This document shows positions 50,585-61,337 of a stretch of DNA of 64,000 bases, one piece after another. The stretch comes from Acanthosoma haemorrhoidale. Its lineage: Eukaryota; Arthropoda; Insecta; Hemiptera; Acanthosomatidae. The first letter of the stretch is position 1, and each line of letters begins with the position of its first letter. Below the pieces are notes generated by a model. That model worked only from the letters and a program-made list of their open reading frames with translations. It made no database searches and was not told the origin of the DNA. A program made the translations under genes and the position numbers. The stretch is from NCBI GenBank assembly GCA_930367205.1, contig OV884009.1, positions 120,169,454 to 120,233,453 on the forward strand. The letters run 5' to 3'.

Positions 50585-50800
50585 GTCTCTGTGCTTTGAC
50601 GGTTAGCGTGCTGACTTGTGATTGCGGGTTCAATCACCGGTTCAAGGATATTTTCTTTGGGTTATGGGTTTAGTTGTAGTTAACTCAGCCTTGTGAGGAT
50701 ACTTGATTCGCTTTTGTTCCGGGATATATTCATCTCCACTGGCAAAATTCGGCTCTTTCACCGTAAAGAAGAATGAAGATGTAAATTCCGTTAAAGATCC
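50585..50800 (+). mobile_element. tRNA-derived SINE candidate
   Basis: GTCTCTGTGCTTTGACGGTT then AGCGTGCTGACTTG (A-box-like, 50602-50615), and CGGGTTCAATCACC (B-box-like, 50625-50638) at normal tRNA spacing. A non-tRNA body follows with GGATATATTCATCTCCACTG and GGCTCTTTCACCGTAAAGAA. Only one copy is in the window and there is no clear poly(A) tail, so the family status is inferred from the promoter boxes. Confidence 0.5.
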
Positions 50801-50839
50801 GCATCTTGGCGTTTCTTCTTAATTTTTCCTTCATAATTG

Positions 50840-50956
50840 GGTAGTAAACGAAGGTAATAAGGTCCTGAACATTAGGTAGTAAACGAAGGTAATAAGGTCC
50901 TGAACATTAGGTAGTTAACGAAGGTAATAAGGTCCTGAACATTAGGTAGTAAACGA
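50840..50956. repeat. 35-bp tandem repeat, 3.3 units
   Basis: GGTAGTAAACGAAGGTAATA and the following AGGTCCTGAACATTA recur with starts at 50840, 50875, 50910 and 50945. The units are almost identical (one A to T in the third). Lies about 590 bp after BBS4 exon 3. Confidence 0.93.
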
Positions 50957-52090
50957 TTTTGGTCTTACTAATTAAGAGGGCTAATTCATGATCCAATTTT
51001 CTGTTCATGCTTATTATCCTTTCTTCCTTTTCACAATACATATGAGTAGGCCGTGTTACGATTTTGTTTCAGTACAATTAAAAGATGGAAGATTGACAAA
51101 ATTAAGTAAATCATATGAAATTTCGGGGGGAAAGTTTTTACTTCAATTAGGAGGTAAAATAACAAAAGGGAATAGCACAGGCAGTATACAATTAGTAATT
51201 GAAATCGGATTTACGTTGTTTTGTTATGAGGTAATAAGGGTTGTTATCACTCGATGTGGGTAATGGTTGTAGATGTTAGCACCATAAATGTTAATGGGCT
51301 GCGTTGGTATGGAATGAGATGTGGACTGTATATTATAAAAAGTATAAAGGAATGGTAAATCATTTTTCAGATGAACAAAATGATATGCATATTTATAATA
51401 CATATTAGGGGTAAAATAGGGGGAGGGTTATGAGCCAAATCAGGGTACAGTATTGCGAGTTTATTACTTAATTTGCGTATCCGTTCTGAACAAATTATAA
51501 GGTGAGTTGAGTATTAATGTAAATAATGACGGAGTAGAGCGATTTAAGACTGAAGAATGTATTGACGGTGACTGATAGATTTCCACGATAGGTTCAGTTT
51601 AATTATGACACATGTGCATGAGTAACCAAATCAAAAAAAGTTCCTTTCCCTTACTCCTCTTCTGTCCAAAGGGTAAGTAACTGAGAGCTTAGGAGAGAGA
51701 GAAAGAGTCAAAAGGCAAAGAGCTTAGGTAGGTCCTGCTGTCTCTCATAGGTCAATGAGTGATTGATAATTAATTACTTTCTTTCCTGATCGTATGTTGT
51801 TTAATTAAAAGGACTAAGAGAAGATTATGTGTATATTTTGTAAATTATAAGAAATTGTATATTAAATGTTAAGAAGTAATTTATTAGTTTGTGAAACAAT
51901 AAGTATTGGACTTGGATGAAATGATTAGTACAATCCATTCAATTTTATTGGATTATCAATAGAAAAAAAGAACCTGACTACTACACCATCTGGGGAAAGG
52001 TCAGTACGAGAGAGTAGAGGAGAGCAGATTACCGAACTGTGCGAAGTGGAGGTTAACGGAGAGGAATTGTTAGTTGGTGTTGTATATATA
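50957..52090. other. BBS4 intron 3, unassigned
   Basis: A 91-codon + frame (50988-51263) has no motif I recognise. The right part probably includes the beginning of the LTR of the Ty3 element that follows. Confidence 0.35.
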
Positions 52091-52629
52091 GAAATAATAT
52101 TTATTATAAGGCAGTCGGACTACAGTGTTGGGGGTATGGGCCCTTGCTCTGAGGGCGACTGCTTTGCGTCTAGTGGGTTGTGGACTTGGGTGTCCATACC
52201 ATATCTCTCTCATGTGTATCTGTAAACATCAGGAGTGTAGCCGTTTGTTAATTATCCTGTGACAACTTTGTTGAATGCATTTACTACCTTTATCGCCTCT
52301 CTTCCCAATATAACATTGGCGACGAGGAAAAAAAGAAGTCAAAGTTGTTTTATTCCTTTCATGCTTTGTCGTTTGATGTTGTGGGAACAAAAGTGTCGGA
52401 TTTCGTTGGATGTTGGTGAAAATTAAAAAGTGTCTTCCAACTAAGAGCTTTAGGACCATGTGTGGAGGAAAGCCAAGCCACGCCTTGTATAGTTCCACGA
52501 GGTGCCGCTGGAAAGTTATTGTGTATGTAAAAAATTGTGTTGGAAGATTATTCTTGAAGTGTTACTGAGATTCCAAATACAAGTCAACCGCCTTGTCATT
52601 TAAATGTAGAAGATATGGACTAATATTTA

Positions 52630-53255
52630 TAAAAATTAAAAATGTTTTTTATATTGGCTAAGGTAGATGGCAATCAACTAGTACGTTTATTCTGTATGGT
52701 ATTACGGGCAGAAGTCGGAAAAAAACCGGATTATTGCAAAAACGATAACTGAGGTAACTTTTTTAGAATGTGAACCTTGTTTAAAAGAATATTACACACC
52801 AGCAAATTGTCAGATTTCCGACAGGTATAACTTCTATTTAAGACAACTAAGGTTGAATGAAACCTTGCCTCAGTATATAAAAGCTCTTTATCAGTTGGCA
52901 TCTCCGTGTAGTTTTGGCCAATTTTTATGCCAAGCCTTAAGAGCTAGACATATCGGTGGCGTAGAGGCAACAAGTGTTACGTTAATTGTTGTCTCAGCCG
53001 GACGGTCTGTCATGGGAAGACGCAATAAAGATAGTGCAGGAGTATGTAGCTGTCAAGAGGTCACAACAGATCATGGTCAACGAATAAAATAGTGGTTCAT
53101 TTTCTCAGATTAGGTCACATAACAATTATCAGTGGAATAGAACTTAGCCAGTCAATTCTAGTCGTCATAAAAGTCAACATAAGTCACCACTAACTCAACG
53201 TCAGCAATGGTCGTCTACAACGGAGGGAACCCGCAGAACAACTAGACAATGTTTT
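52630..53255 (+). pseudogene. gag of the plus-strand Ty3 element
   Basis: Broken frames read CEPCLKEYYTPANCQISDR, then RLNETLPQYIKALYQLASPC and FGQFLCQALRARHIGGVE. This is the usual Ty3 gag region (RF..R.Q...ESV..Y...L..LA..C.FG..L...LRD..V.G). The frame is open from 52853 to 53092. It ends against the T run that marks the Jockey insertion. Confidence 0.7.
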
Positions 53256-53261
53256 TTTTTT

Positions 53262-54660
53262 TGAATGACCAAGTCTCAGACACTGGGAGAGGAATTGAAT
53301 TTAAAAAGACTGGCGGACAGGACTTGCGGCAGAGGGTAAAGGTTATCTGGGAACATTTTCCTTCATTGACTTTGATTCACCATTGGTTGCAACAATACTC
53401 GATCTCGTCAAGGTGTTTTTGAAAGTTTTTGGATGCTATATCAGGGTCTGGATGGGTTGACAGGACTGCAGTGTCGTCTGCGAATGTTGCCAAGAAGGTA
53501 TTGGTGGTAGAGGGGACATCAGCGGTGTATAGATTATAGAGGATGGGGCCTAGGACGCTGCCCTGTGGAACTCCTGCTTTAATGGGATAGTAGTTAGAAT
53601 ATTCTAAACCACAGCGAACTTGGAAGAAACGGTTTGAAAGGTAGGATTGTAGGATTAGGATTTGCATGCCAGACCCTGTCAAAAGCTTGAGCTATGTCCA
53701 GAAAGGCAGCAGTGCAATACTGTTTGGTTTGAAGGGCTGAGGATATGTGATCAACAACGCGAAGGCCTTGTTGAGCTGTGGAATGTCGTTGGCGGACACC
53801 AAACTGGTGAGTAGGGTGAAGGTTTTTGGATTCAACAATTGGAAGTAGGCGTTTTAATAGGAGTTTTTCAAATATTTTTGAGAGGATAGGGAGTAGGCTA
53901 ATTGGACGGTAAGATGAGGCGTCATTGGGCGGTTTACCGGGCTTGGCGAATAGGACTATAATGGAGTGTTTCCAGAGGAGAGGAAAGTGCGTAGTTCGGA
54001 TAATGCAGTTATAAATGTAGGTTAGGAAGATTATGGCTTTAGGAGGAAGTTGGAGGATTCGAGGAGTAAGGAGATCATATCCTGGAGATTTTTGATAAGG
54101 TAATTTTTTTAGAATATATTGGACCTCAGAGGGGTTAACGGCTTTTGGTGGCAGTGAGAGAGGGATAGGTGAAGTGAGGAAATCATCAACAGTTGGGCGG
54201 TGATTATTGTTTTGAGGAGTAAGATGAGGAGTGAAAGTACGGGAAAGATGCAGTGCGAATTCCTCCGCCCTCTCACCATCCGAAGCCGCCCAGGACCCGT
54301 CATCACGACGGAGTGGGTGTGAAACAGGATGATATTTTAGGATTTTCTTGGTTACATTCCACAAGGAGTTATCCCTGGTAGACAGGGAGGAGAGATAGGA
54401 ATTGAAAAATCGGAACGGAAGGATGCCAATTGCCGCTTTACCAGCCTACAGTACTGATTGTATGAGCGACGATCAGCCGGATGTCGGGATCTTTGCCACA
54501 CTGTTCTCGAGTGGCGTTTGGATTGGATTAGGTCTTTGAGATACTGAGGTAAAGGCTTTTGATTGTGAATTTTTAGGTGACGGTGGGGTGACGATGCCTC
54601 CCAGACCGACCTCTGGATCAGAGTAGTGAAGGAATGCAATGCATCATCTAGGTCTTGGGA
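53262..54660 (-). pseudogene. Jockey family 1, copy C, inserted in Ty3 gag-pol
   Basis: The - strand carries the N-terminal half of the reverse transcriptase in a long open frame (54364-53594): WNVTKKILKYHPVSH, SPGYDLLTPRILQLP, LLWKHSIIVLFAKPGKPPND, SSYRPISLLPILSKIF and QAFDRVWHA. A short internal loss follows, then in another frame YSNYYPIKAGVPQGSVLGPI and TFADDTAVLSTH (53682-53377). The - strand 3' end is abnormal: after ...CCCAGTGTCTGAGAC the family sequence stops and a run of A follows (T run at about 53252-53264 on +), so the copy lacks the thumb, C-terminus and normal 3'UTR. Confidence 0.83.
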
Positions 54661-55790
54661 TGTTTACAGAGGTAAACAAGAGAATATATGTACAGTGTAT
54701 GGTCCAACACAATGTAGAATCGTGCCCAGCTTGTTTCTCAAGAAAAGGTCGATAATAAATTCAGTATGTGCTGTGTTAACCAAACAAGTTGTTTAAAAAT
54801 TTCGTTAATTATGAGATTTCGTATGTTCGAATTGATGTAAATGGTCACTATGCGAAATGTATGGTTGATACAGGGTCTTCTACAACGTTAGTAGAACCAC
54901 AGGTGTTTGTAACATGTTTGCAGGGGTAGCTTTGTTACAGTTTTCTGGGAAATTATCCACTGTAAACGGTTCAGAGTGGCCTATTTGTGGATATTTTATG
55001 GATGAAATTAGGGTTGAAGAAACAACATTTTTTTTGTCTTTATAAATGGTTAAACAATCTGTTAATAAAGTTGTTATTGGGAGAAACTAGTTAAATATAG
55101 TCTGCCCTTATTGGCAGAAAAAAATTGATATTTAGGATATCATCTAGTCATAGATGAATTAATAAGGTTAGAGTCGGAGGATATTTTTTATAAAGCCAAT
55201 GGGCTAATGGTTGGACAATTACGACTGCGTGTTGATTTAAATAAGACCATGAACCCTCAGATATAAGTAAATCAATATCTGTAACCTAGAATCGATGAAT
55301 TCTTCGATAAATTTGTGCATTGAAAAATTGTTGTCGGCTAGATCTAATTAATGCTTATTCACAACTAGATGAAGATAACAGTAGACTTGTTAACTGTAAA
55401 TACGGTGTGTAATTTATATCGATCCAAATCATTAGTTTTTGGATTAGCGTCAAGTCCAACGATTTTTCAAATAGTTTTAGATAACATATTCGAAGATATT
55501 CCGAATAGTTCAGCTTATTTGGATGATATATTGATCGGGGGGAAGATTGTATGAAAATTTTTAATTTAGTGTTTAGATATAACCTTAGAATTTGTAACAA
55601 AACAGTATAATGTAAAAATAAATCTAGATTAAAGTCTGTTTGGAGTAGAGTCTTTAGAATGTTTTGGTTTTCGCATATCTGCGGCTGGCAAACAACCGTC
55701 AAAAGATAAAATAGAAAAAATTGCTAATTGTCCAGTACCAACAAATGTCACTCAATACAAGTCATATTTATGTATATTACTGGCAGTGTA
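54661..55790 (+). pseudogene. protease and reverse transcriptase of the plus-strand Ty3 element
   Basis: Directly right of copy C the + strand resumes the Ty3 element. It gives an aspartic protease core with the DTG triad in VDTGSS, then reverse transcriptase pieces LRVDLNKTMNPQI, RLDLINAYSQLDED, GLASSPTIFQIVLDNIFEDI and YLDDILIGG. The two metal-binding Asp of YLDD are intact, but stops and frame changes break the protein in at least six places. The end near 55790 is abrupt. Confidence 0.75.
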
Positions 55791-55924
55791 AAAATAGGGA
55801 TTGACTGCCGGAGCGGTCCCATGACCTCGAGGTGTCAGATATGATTAATGGCGTTGACCTTGGTGCGATATGTTTTAAAATATGATTTACGGTTTACGGG
55901 ACTATGATCTATTATGGTGACGTG

Positions 55925-56100
55925 TTTAACTGTCCGCTCACCCCTTACCGCTCGCTGCGCAGCATACGCCGCTTACTGCTCACCGCTCACAGCTCAGCAC
56001 CCGCCAATCACCGCTTGCCTCTCACCGCTCACAGCTCAGCACTTGCCGCTTGCCACTCAGCAAAAACCGCTCACCACTTGCCACTCGGTCCTGAACCCCT
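55925..56100. repeat. degenerate heptanucleotide array 1 (ACCGCTC-type)
   Basis: About 25 tandem 7-base units of the form ACCGCTC, ACCGCTT, GCCTCTC, ACAGCTC, AGCACTC. GC-rich in an AT-rich setting. Matches in unit type and orientation the array at 61588-61850. Both arrays are followed by a related (C)TGAAC...GGGCAGG / GGAACTC...GGTGCAGC segment. Open frames through it are artefacts of the 21-base coding period of a 7-base repeat. Confidence 0.8.
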
Positions 56101-56560
56101 GGGCAGGTAATAGGATATTTGTGACATATAAAAAATAAGATTGTCACAATGATTACAATAATAATGGATAATATAGAATACATATAATCATTTTCATTGG
56201 TTATTAAAGCTGTGAGCTTAGAGTAGGGTCTAGAGGATACACCCCCATGTATATATAGTAAGTAAGTTAGTTAGGGTAGATGTAAGGATGTAAATATAGT
56301 GTAAGTTATTATGTAGGAATTGTAAATATAGTATAAGTTAGTAAGTAAGAAAAGTGTAAATAGAAATAATAGGCTTCCTTTTGTTTTCTTTTATGTATAT
56401 AGTTTTGTTTTGTTGCTGTTTGTCCCAGAGTGGACCAGGACTGTTTCCTGACTATTTTCTCTCCTCTGTACGATAATTTTCTATTTCCTTGTAGTTCCGT
56501 TTAATTTTGTTTAACTTTAAGTTTTGTTTAATTTTGTACTTATAATGTGTTATGGAATGA
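56101..56560. other. AT-rich spacer with short direct repeats
   Basis: 56260-56370 repeats GTAAATATAGT and GTAAGTTA several times. The part from about 56390 (TTTTGTTGCTGTTTG onward) may already belong to the retroposon ending in poly(A) at 56694. Confidence 0.4.
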
Positions 56561-56564
56561 AATA

Positions 56565-56694
56565 AAAAAAAGAAAAACAGAATTACCCAAGGTGCGCTGA
56601 CCGTTGCAAACACCCATTGCACGGAATACGCGCACCATAGACGACGAGCAGACCCATGCGCCCATGAAAAAAAAAAAAAAAAAAAAAAAAAAAA
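56565..56694 (+). mobile_element. short poly(A) retroposon (SINE-like), copy 2
   Basis: AAACAGAATTACCC, then GTGCGCTGACC, CCCATTGCACGGAATAC and GCGCACCATAGACGACG, ending GCGCCCATG and a pure A28 tail (56667-56694). The core matches the - strand unit at 23004-23175. The long uninterrupted A tail suggests a recent insertion. It lies directly left of the env end of the minus-strand LTR element. Confidence 0.65.
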
Positions 56695-56729
56695 GGTTAT
56701 TAAATATATTAATTCTACTCGAGTTACAT

Positions 56730-58130
56730 TTAATTGAGATATAGTTGTTATATTATCGATTTGGATTTTAAAAGGAGTTATCATATAATTGGTGATATTT
56801 ATGAGTAACAATATGATTTTATGGGAGGAATTTCTTTATAACAATCTACATTAGATACATTAATCAGAGCAGTGTCTGGAAGAAAAATAGGGTCGTTATT
56901 ATAACAATTATCTAATTTAGGTGTTCTTATAGTTAGGTATACATTTAGTTCATCAATATATGTAACATTAGCGTTAGTATATTTAATAAAATTACATTGA
57001 GATATTTTACCATTATAAAGGATATTAGAGGCTAGTAAATAGTATTATTTTTGTTGCGATTGTCTAACATACGATTGTTAATAATAATATATGAATTTAT
57101 ATCGTGAATATAATTGATATTGGATAGTTTATGTTGAGTATAATTACATTGAACTGTAGAATCTAATAATATAATATTTTGTTTATACATTCATTGGGCA
57201 GTAAAGTAGGGTTATTAAAATAATAGTTATTCATAAGATAGTAACAATTAATGTTTTAAAGATCATCATTTTTTTCTTAGTACTTGTGTTTTTGTATATT
57301 AATAGAATAATAAAGATTAGTTTTATTTACAGGAATTGGTATGAGCAAAGAGGTTCTTACATTTGGTTCTGCTAGAGTGGCAGGTCTACAAATACATGGA
57401 GTATTTCCTCATGTTTAATACAATGGATTTTGCTCATAAGCCATAATATTTCTGATTTTCTTGGAGTTAATGTTACATTTTTTGTGTATGTCTTAGCGTT
57501 GAGTCATTGAGTCATTTAGTCATTCATTAGTTTGTTATATAAGTTGGTTATAGTTATATAAATATCTTGAAAAGCTACTTATTTGCCAATGCTTATCATA
57601 TTGCCTCTACCCTTATTAAAATTTTCATTTTTTAATTTAATATCCGTCTTAAGAGTATAATTTGTTTATTCATGTTTACTATCTGTTCAATATTATGTTC
57701 GGTATTAAAGTTCTTACGTTCAACTTCACTTATGACATTGTCATAATGTTGTTTGTCCGTAGCGTCCATTGTACCAGTTAGTCAGCTAATAGCCGTTCCT
57801 AGTCCATTTATCAATCCACGTCTTTGTCTTCTATTATGATTTCTCAGTAGGTAAATTTTATTCTTGGTCCCACGTATCATATTTACTATCAAAGAGTAGG
57901 TTGTTATTATAGAGTAGAGTATGTTTTTGTATATTGGCTAGTTTTGAGTCTAATAGGCTTATGTTATAAAAGTAGTATGTTTTGAAGTATTTTTCAATTA
58001 TTTTTACATTGTTTAATGTGTAGTGTACCATTCCGTTTATGTTAGTCAGGTCAGTTACATTCAGAGAAGTTGTTGCAGTCCACAGAATGGTCCGAATCAG
58101 CGCAAGTGTCTTTATTGTTATGTGAAACAT
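56730..58130 (-). pseudogene. env-like glycoprotein gene of an errantivirus-type element, broken
   Basis: On the - strand, ATG 58130 opens a 90-codon frame with a hydrophobic, signal-like start (ITIKTLALIRTILW). After a frameshift near 57855 comes a basic cleavage-like motif RRQRRG (57811-57832 on +) followed by GLINGLGTAIS. This is the arrangement of a furin site and fusion peptide in the F-type envelope proteins of insect gypsy-like endogenous retroviruses. Breaks include the frameshift, TGA at 57784-57782 just after the fusion-like segment, a TAA about 150 bases further, and more beyond. Cys-containing pieces around 57160 resemble the distal ectodomain. The product cannot be made whole. 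In insect relatives such genes mediate entry; here it is a fossil. Confidence 0.7.
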
Positions 58131-58481
58131 ATTTTCGGTGTGCGAGGTTGTTTAATATTGTTAGCATGCGATTTCTTTATTTCATTTTTATCTCTATATT
58201 TTACTACTGGTTTATAAGAATTATCCTGCTTTCGATGGGTAGTAGTTTTTATCATTAATTGTTCATTATAAATTGTCGGAATGTCTTTCCGATTTTGGTT
58301 TAGTTTTTCTGTTCGATCAGTCTTATCTTTTATTATTTTTGTCTTTACAAAGTCATTTATTAGGCTTTTATCATCATGATGTTCTTGAACATATTGTTCT
58401 TTTATTGATTTATTTTGTTGGTTATTTTGTCTAGTTATTCCAAACGGTTTTGAAAAGTTAATAGTCCTTTTTTCCTTTTTT
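58131..58481 (-). pseudogene. integrase C-terminal tail of the same element
   Basis: An open frame (from the Jockey junction down to 58118) rich in Lys, Asn and Gln, with TIYNEQLMIKTTTHRKQD and KSHANNIKQPR near its end. It resembles the C-terminal tail of Ty3/errantivirus integrases, just before env. The N-terminal part of this frame links directly to the protease side at 59199 across the Jockey insertion. Reverse transcriptase, RNase H and the integrase core are therefore absent: an older internal deletion preceded the Jockey insertion. Confidence 0.5.
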
Positions 58482-58493
58482 ATGATTATTTGG
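58482..58493. repeat. 12-bp target-site duplication, left copy
   Basis: ATGATTATTTGG, identical to 59187-59198, bracketing the Jockey copy D. Confidence 0.92.
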
Positions 58494-59186
58494 ACTACTT
58501 CAAAGGGCATCCCATCTTTCAATAGAAAATAAACTACTAATCTACAAAGTTATACTTAAACCAATCTGGACATACGGAATAGAGCTATTGGGGACAGCAA
58601 AAAAGTCGAACATCAAGCGTATCCAATCCTTTCAATCAGAAGTCCTGAGAACAATAGTAAATGCCCCTTATTATGTCAGCAACAAAACCCTTCATAACGA
58701 CCTTAATATACCCTACATTCTAGAACTCATCCCTTTCAAGTTTATGAAATTCCACAGTAGCCTTTCCAACCACCCTGTAATCCTGTAGCACAGTCATTGC
58801 ACTGCGCCACTCATCCCTATAATCCTCCTCGGAAACTGAAACGGCAGTGGCCTCGTGACCTGCTATAAACACGTGACAGTGGGAGTCCTGGCAATGGCCA
58901 GTTTCTCCAATCATGTCCTGAGCGTCTGTGGCTCTCGCGCTCTTGGTAAGCCTCCACTGGCTAGTATCCGGTGACGCGGCTGACGGAGGAGCGTGGGGGA
59001 CTTCCCAAGACTCCGCTTTCTCTTTGCATGTGGATTTGGGAGGTCTCTGGGCTGTCTGTAAATATTGTATGAATGAGCGAGTGAATGATGAACTGTAAAT
59101 ATGGTATGGATGAGAGCATTTATCTTAATTACTTATTGCCTTATAAAAGGCAGATAGTAATTATAGCACAATAAAGGAATATAATA
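58494..59186 (+). mobile_element. Jockey family 1, copy D, 5'-truncated, inside the env-bearing element
   Basis: Starts at ACTACTTCAAAGGGCATCCC within the reverse transcriptase thumb region and runs through the C-terminus (LLIYKVILKPIWTYGIELLG, NIKRIQSFQSEVLRT) and the full 3'UTR to AATAAAGG and an AT tail at 59186. A frameshift lies at about 58775. It is flanked by an exact 12-bp duplication. 5' truncation with a 10-15 bp duplication is the normal product of target-primed reverse transcription. It is very close in sequence to copy B, hence recent. Confidence 0.93.
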
Positions 59187-59198
59187 ATGATTATTTGG
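59187..59198. repeat. 12-bp target-site duplication, right copy
   Basis: ATGATTATTTGG, exact match to 58482-58493. Confidence 0.92.
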
Positions 59199-59925
59199 TG
59201 TTTCACGATATTTACTATTTTGTCGTCATATACTACACAAATTTGCTTATTAGAAGAGCGTTGGGAATAAGCAGTCGCTTCATTAGAACATAAGTCGTCT
59301 TGTATTATCAGTTCGTCTGTTTGTTGGGGAATAAATTGCTCTAAATCTATAGTTATTGTGTCATATTCTGGACTATCTTTTACTGGGAGTGATTCTATTT
59401 CTTCAATGTCCATGCCATCATTACTATAGTTAGTTTCGTCTTCCTTATTTTGAGTGTATTTGTTTTTTACTTTTTCTGTTGTTGTTTTATTATCCATTTT
59501 ATTTTTCGAGTATTTTTGGTCTCTTTTTTCTTTTAATTTAATACCGTTTATTATTATTTCGTCATTATGACATTTTATTTCGGCTTTTAATTCCTTCATT
59601 GTTTCGTATCCTAACAGAGTATCAAAAAGGTTGCTGAATGGAAATATTAACATTTTTACCTTTGCACTAATTCCTAACAGCGGGTATAAGTCTATTGTTG
59701 CACTGTGTGTACCTTCAGCTTTTCCCGTCGGAGTTTTAATGCCAAAGTCTTCGCGAATGATTTTTGTTCCCTCGGGTAATGCATTTGGATTAATATAATT
59801 TTTAGAAGCTCCGGTGTCAATTAGCCAAGTTTTGTCTTTTTTATCTTTAATTTTCAGTAACGAGTCCGTGTAATTTAAATGATATTCTGGTGGGGGGGTT
59901 GGTTCTCTGTCGTAGCGACCCAAGT
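59199..59925 (-). CDS. protease region of the errantivirus-type element
   Basis: The - strand frame is open from about 60255 through 59199. The protease core has WLIDTGASKNYIN (DTG at about 59820-59830) and, about 70 residues later, a FDTLLGYETMKEL segment, the usual retropepsin ILG-type block. An Asp/Glu/Asn-rich linker follows. No stop interrupts this part before the Jockey insertion at 59198. A Met start is not needed because it is read through from gag. Confidence 0.75.
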
Positions 59926-61110
59926 CTAAAAAATGTTCAAATTTTTGGGATATCTCATTAATTTGTTCTTTTGATTGTTTGATTTCTTCGTCCTTATCGT
60001 TTTCTGTATAGTGAACGCGATTGCTAGCTGTTCTCTTAGAGACAGTTTGGTTCTCTCTTTGTTGTTCGTTTTGAATAATTTCTTGCTGTGGTTTGTTGAA
60101 GTACTGTCTTTGTTCATGTTGTTCCCATGATTGGTTGTGTCTCTCGTTATTGTCTTGGTTATAGTTTGGTGTATATCGTTGGTAATTTTGTTGTGGGTTT
60201 TGTTGTATTTGGTCTTGTCTTTGTTCCCATTGATCTTTATTGATTGATTGATCATAATTTTTTTCCTAGGTAGTTGGGATTTCTTTGTTGTTGGTTTTGA
60301 TATTGTTGTCTTGGTTCATATCTTTCATAATGTTTATGAGGGTCAAAGTTTCTACCTTTATAATTTGATTGTTGGAGTGCGCGTTTTTGAGAATCGTAAA
60401 TTCTTTCTATAATTTCATCGGTTTCTCTTTTTAGAAATTGTTCGATATCTTCAAGCGTTTCGTATTTTACATGAATAATTGCGCGTTTAATTCTGGGTGT
60501 AAATGTCGCTTACAATGGGTAGCTATTTTTAAATCGTATTCAACGATTTTTGCATTTTTTTGTTCCAAAGTAAATTCGTCATTAGTTCTGATTCTAGCAC
60601 TTAAATCCTCTCGTAGGATCATTAGTCTGTCAATATATGTTAAAGGATGTTCATTGTAATGGGGTTTGGTTTCATAGATTTCACAAATGCTTTTCTGGAT
60701 GCTTTTAGTGTCTCTAAATTTCTTTTTAATGTCGTTAAGTAATTGGTCTATGTTAGTATAAAATTTTTTCCATGATCTCGCTTTTCCTACAAGTTTATTA
60801 CGGACGTGTGCTAATAATCTTTGATGGTTTCCTATTCTATTTGAATTATTAGCATTGCGTGAATATTTGAATACTAAATTTTTACTGTCAATAAAATCTA
60901 CTAAAGTGTCGGATGACCCATCGAAAATCTGAATGTTTAATTACGTAATTAGTTCCGTCCATTTCTTCTGTTTCTGTAATGTTTCTTAAAAGGTCAAGTC
61001 TGTCAGTTACTAATGTCATAAAGTCAGAATGTGTATAATAATTGTATTTACCAAGTGAATGATGTCTTCAGTGAAGTCCAGTTTTCTTTCTTCCTTCAAC
61101 TTCCTCAGAT
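59926..61110 (-). pseudogene. gag of the errantivirus-type element, Gln/Asn-rich tail
   Basis: From about 61000 down the - strand encodes a capsid-like region (NHQRLLAHVRNKLVGKA, HPLTYIDRLMILREDL) and then a Gln/Asn/Arg-rich tail (PRQQYQNQQQRNPNY ... EQRQDQIQQNPQQN). The tail frame is interrupted at an A7 run (60258-60264 on +, as T). After it the Gln-rich reading continues in the +1 frame and runs directly into the protease. There is at least one further break near 60460. The A7 run could be a real lesion or a recoding site, but the -1 frame classically used gives a different 109-codon peptide. Confidence 0.65.
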
Positions 61111-61319
61111 ATATAACAAATATCTTTAGGGTATTACCTGGTGAAAATCTATTGAAATAGATCAGTACCCAATATCGATGAAGTCCTGTCCTGTGGGGTT
61201 TCTTTCCAGAGGTATTTGCATCGATCTTCTCACGCTATTGGAGTGGTCTCACTGTCCGTTGCCAAATGAGGGATTTCTAGATGGTGGACTCTCGTGAATT
61301 TACTGAGTATACTGCCAGG

Positions 61320-61337
61320 TGCCTGTTCGGTGCGCCA
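61320..61337 (-). other. primer-binding site of the minus-strand element
   Basis: On the - strand TGGCGCACCGAACAGG follows the AT-rich LTR end ...GATTATTTAAC. TGGCGC-CCGAACAGG-like sequence fits the 3' end of a lysine tRNA apart from one extra base. Lies about 220 bp upstream of gag, as expected. Confidence 0.6.

Larger units (their letters stand above)
52091..55790 (+). mobile_element. Ty3/gypsy retrotransposon (Mag-like), split by a Jockey copy, decayed
   Basis: The LTR ends ...AATATAACA at 52315. Next comes a primer-binding-type TTGGCGACGAGG (52316-52327), gag (about 52530-53255), the family-1 Jockey insertion (53262-54660), then knuckle/protease/reverse transcriptase (54660-55790). The protease keeps VDTGSSTTLVEP (54864-54900). 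The reverse transcriptase keeps VFGLASSPTIFQ and AYLDDILIGG (YLDD at about 55514-55525). Many stops; the 5' LTR start and the 3' LTR were not found. The TGGCGACGAGG sequence directly after an ACA end is common in insect Mag-like elements. Confidence 0.78.

Noticed and set aside
50585..50660. Functional tRNA gene
   Set aside because: The B box is good but the T-arm pairs poorly and there is no convincing acceptor or anticodon stem; better explained as a SINE head.
50840..50956. CRISPR-like array
   Set aside because: Head-to-tail tandem units with no spacers.
53377..54364. A separate host reverse-transcriptase-like gene
   Set aside because: It is one of at least four copies of the same Jockey family in this window and is truncated, so it is a transposon.
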